Below, in pieces: positions 63,901 through 64,000 of a stretch of 64,000 bases of DNA (within the stretch, counting starts at the first letter, position 1; the number at the start of each line of letters is the position of its first letter). The notes beneath the pieces are model-generated. The model was not told the DNA's origin, ran no database searches, and saw nothing but the letters and a program-made list of their open reading frames with translations. The position numbers and the translations under genes were made by a program. The DNA is from Puccinia triticina. Its lineage: Eukaryota; Basidiomycota; Pucciniomycetes; Pucciniales; Pucciniaceae. The DNA lies in the NCBI RefSeq assembly GCF_026914185.1, contig NC_070561.1, positions 4,774,001-4,838,000 on the forward strand. Direction: 5' to 3'.

Positions 63901-64000
63901 CTGACAATCAAGAGGAGACAGGAGGAGACATGAGCCCTCTTGATGACCGGAGGGGACCTGAGTCCCCTTGATGACCGGCAGAGACCGGTCATCAAGAGGA
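63901..64000. repeat. hairpin-array minisatellite, cut by window end
   Basis: CAATCAAGAGGAGACAGGAG, CCTCTTGATGACCGG and GACCGGTCATCAAGAGGA at the window edge; the array continues beyond. Confidence 0.85.

Overview
This is eukaryotic, fungal DNA. Coding exons are split by short GT-AG introns (about 55-75 bp). The window is almost entirely transposable elements, and the repertoire (hAT, Ty1/copia, Ty3/gypsy chromovirus, tyrosine-recombinase retrotransposons, Helitron ends, a Tet-like 2OG-Fe(II) oxygenase copy, a tiny secreted protein) fits a repeat-swollen basidiomycete. A rust fungus (Pucciniomycotina) is the most likely source. That placement is inference; no marker gene settles the species.

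Layout. 0-3.3 kb: a hAT transposase gene on the minus strand with eight exons and an open reading frame throughout. 4.4-5.5 kb: a Tet-like oxygenase copy broken by one TGA. 5.8-8.6 kb: minisatellites, a tRNA-derived SINE and foldback elements. 8.64-11.10 kb: an internally deleted hAT element with clear 22-bp terminal repeats and an 8-bp target duplication, lying directly upstream of a very GC-rich EXS-domain (ERD1-like) host gene at 11.2-12.65 kb. 13.8-19.7 kb: a full-length Ty1/copia element with 5-bp target duplication, disabled only by TGA stops and a nested solo LTR. 19.8-20.6 kb: a hairpin-array minisatellite. 20.6-30.0 kb: a foldback element split by a nearly intact Ty3/gypsy chromovirus. 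30-36 kb: a low-repeat island with a 57-residue secreted protein gene, a MITE, a Helitron end and a damaged signal-peptide-peptidase gene. 36.9-40.2 kb: three more hairpin arrays. 40.2-45.5 kb: hAT relic, Helitron end, decayed gypsy pol and a probable LTR. 45.8-53.5 kb and 56.4-62.8 kb: two full-length tyrosine-recombinase retrotransposons in opposite orientations, both with the split-direct-repeat layout A1-ORFs-B1-A2-B2. 62.9-64.0 kb: hairpin arrays running off the window.

Three themes tie the window together. First, nearly every premature stop in otherwise open element genes is TGA, mostly where Arg is expected, which points to CpG (often TCG) deamination of repeats. Second, a family of minisatellites built from alternating inverted repeats recurs at six or more places, four of them with the same 46-bp period although their sequences differ; one array is carried by a hAT-type element with an 8-bp target duplication. 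Third, the elements are deeply nested, so many insertions can be dated relative to one another.
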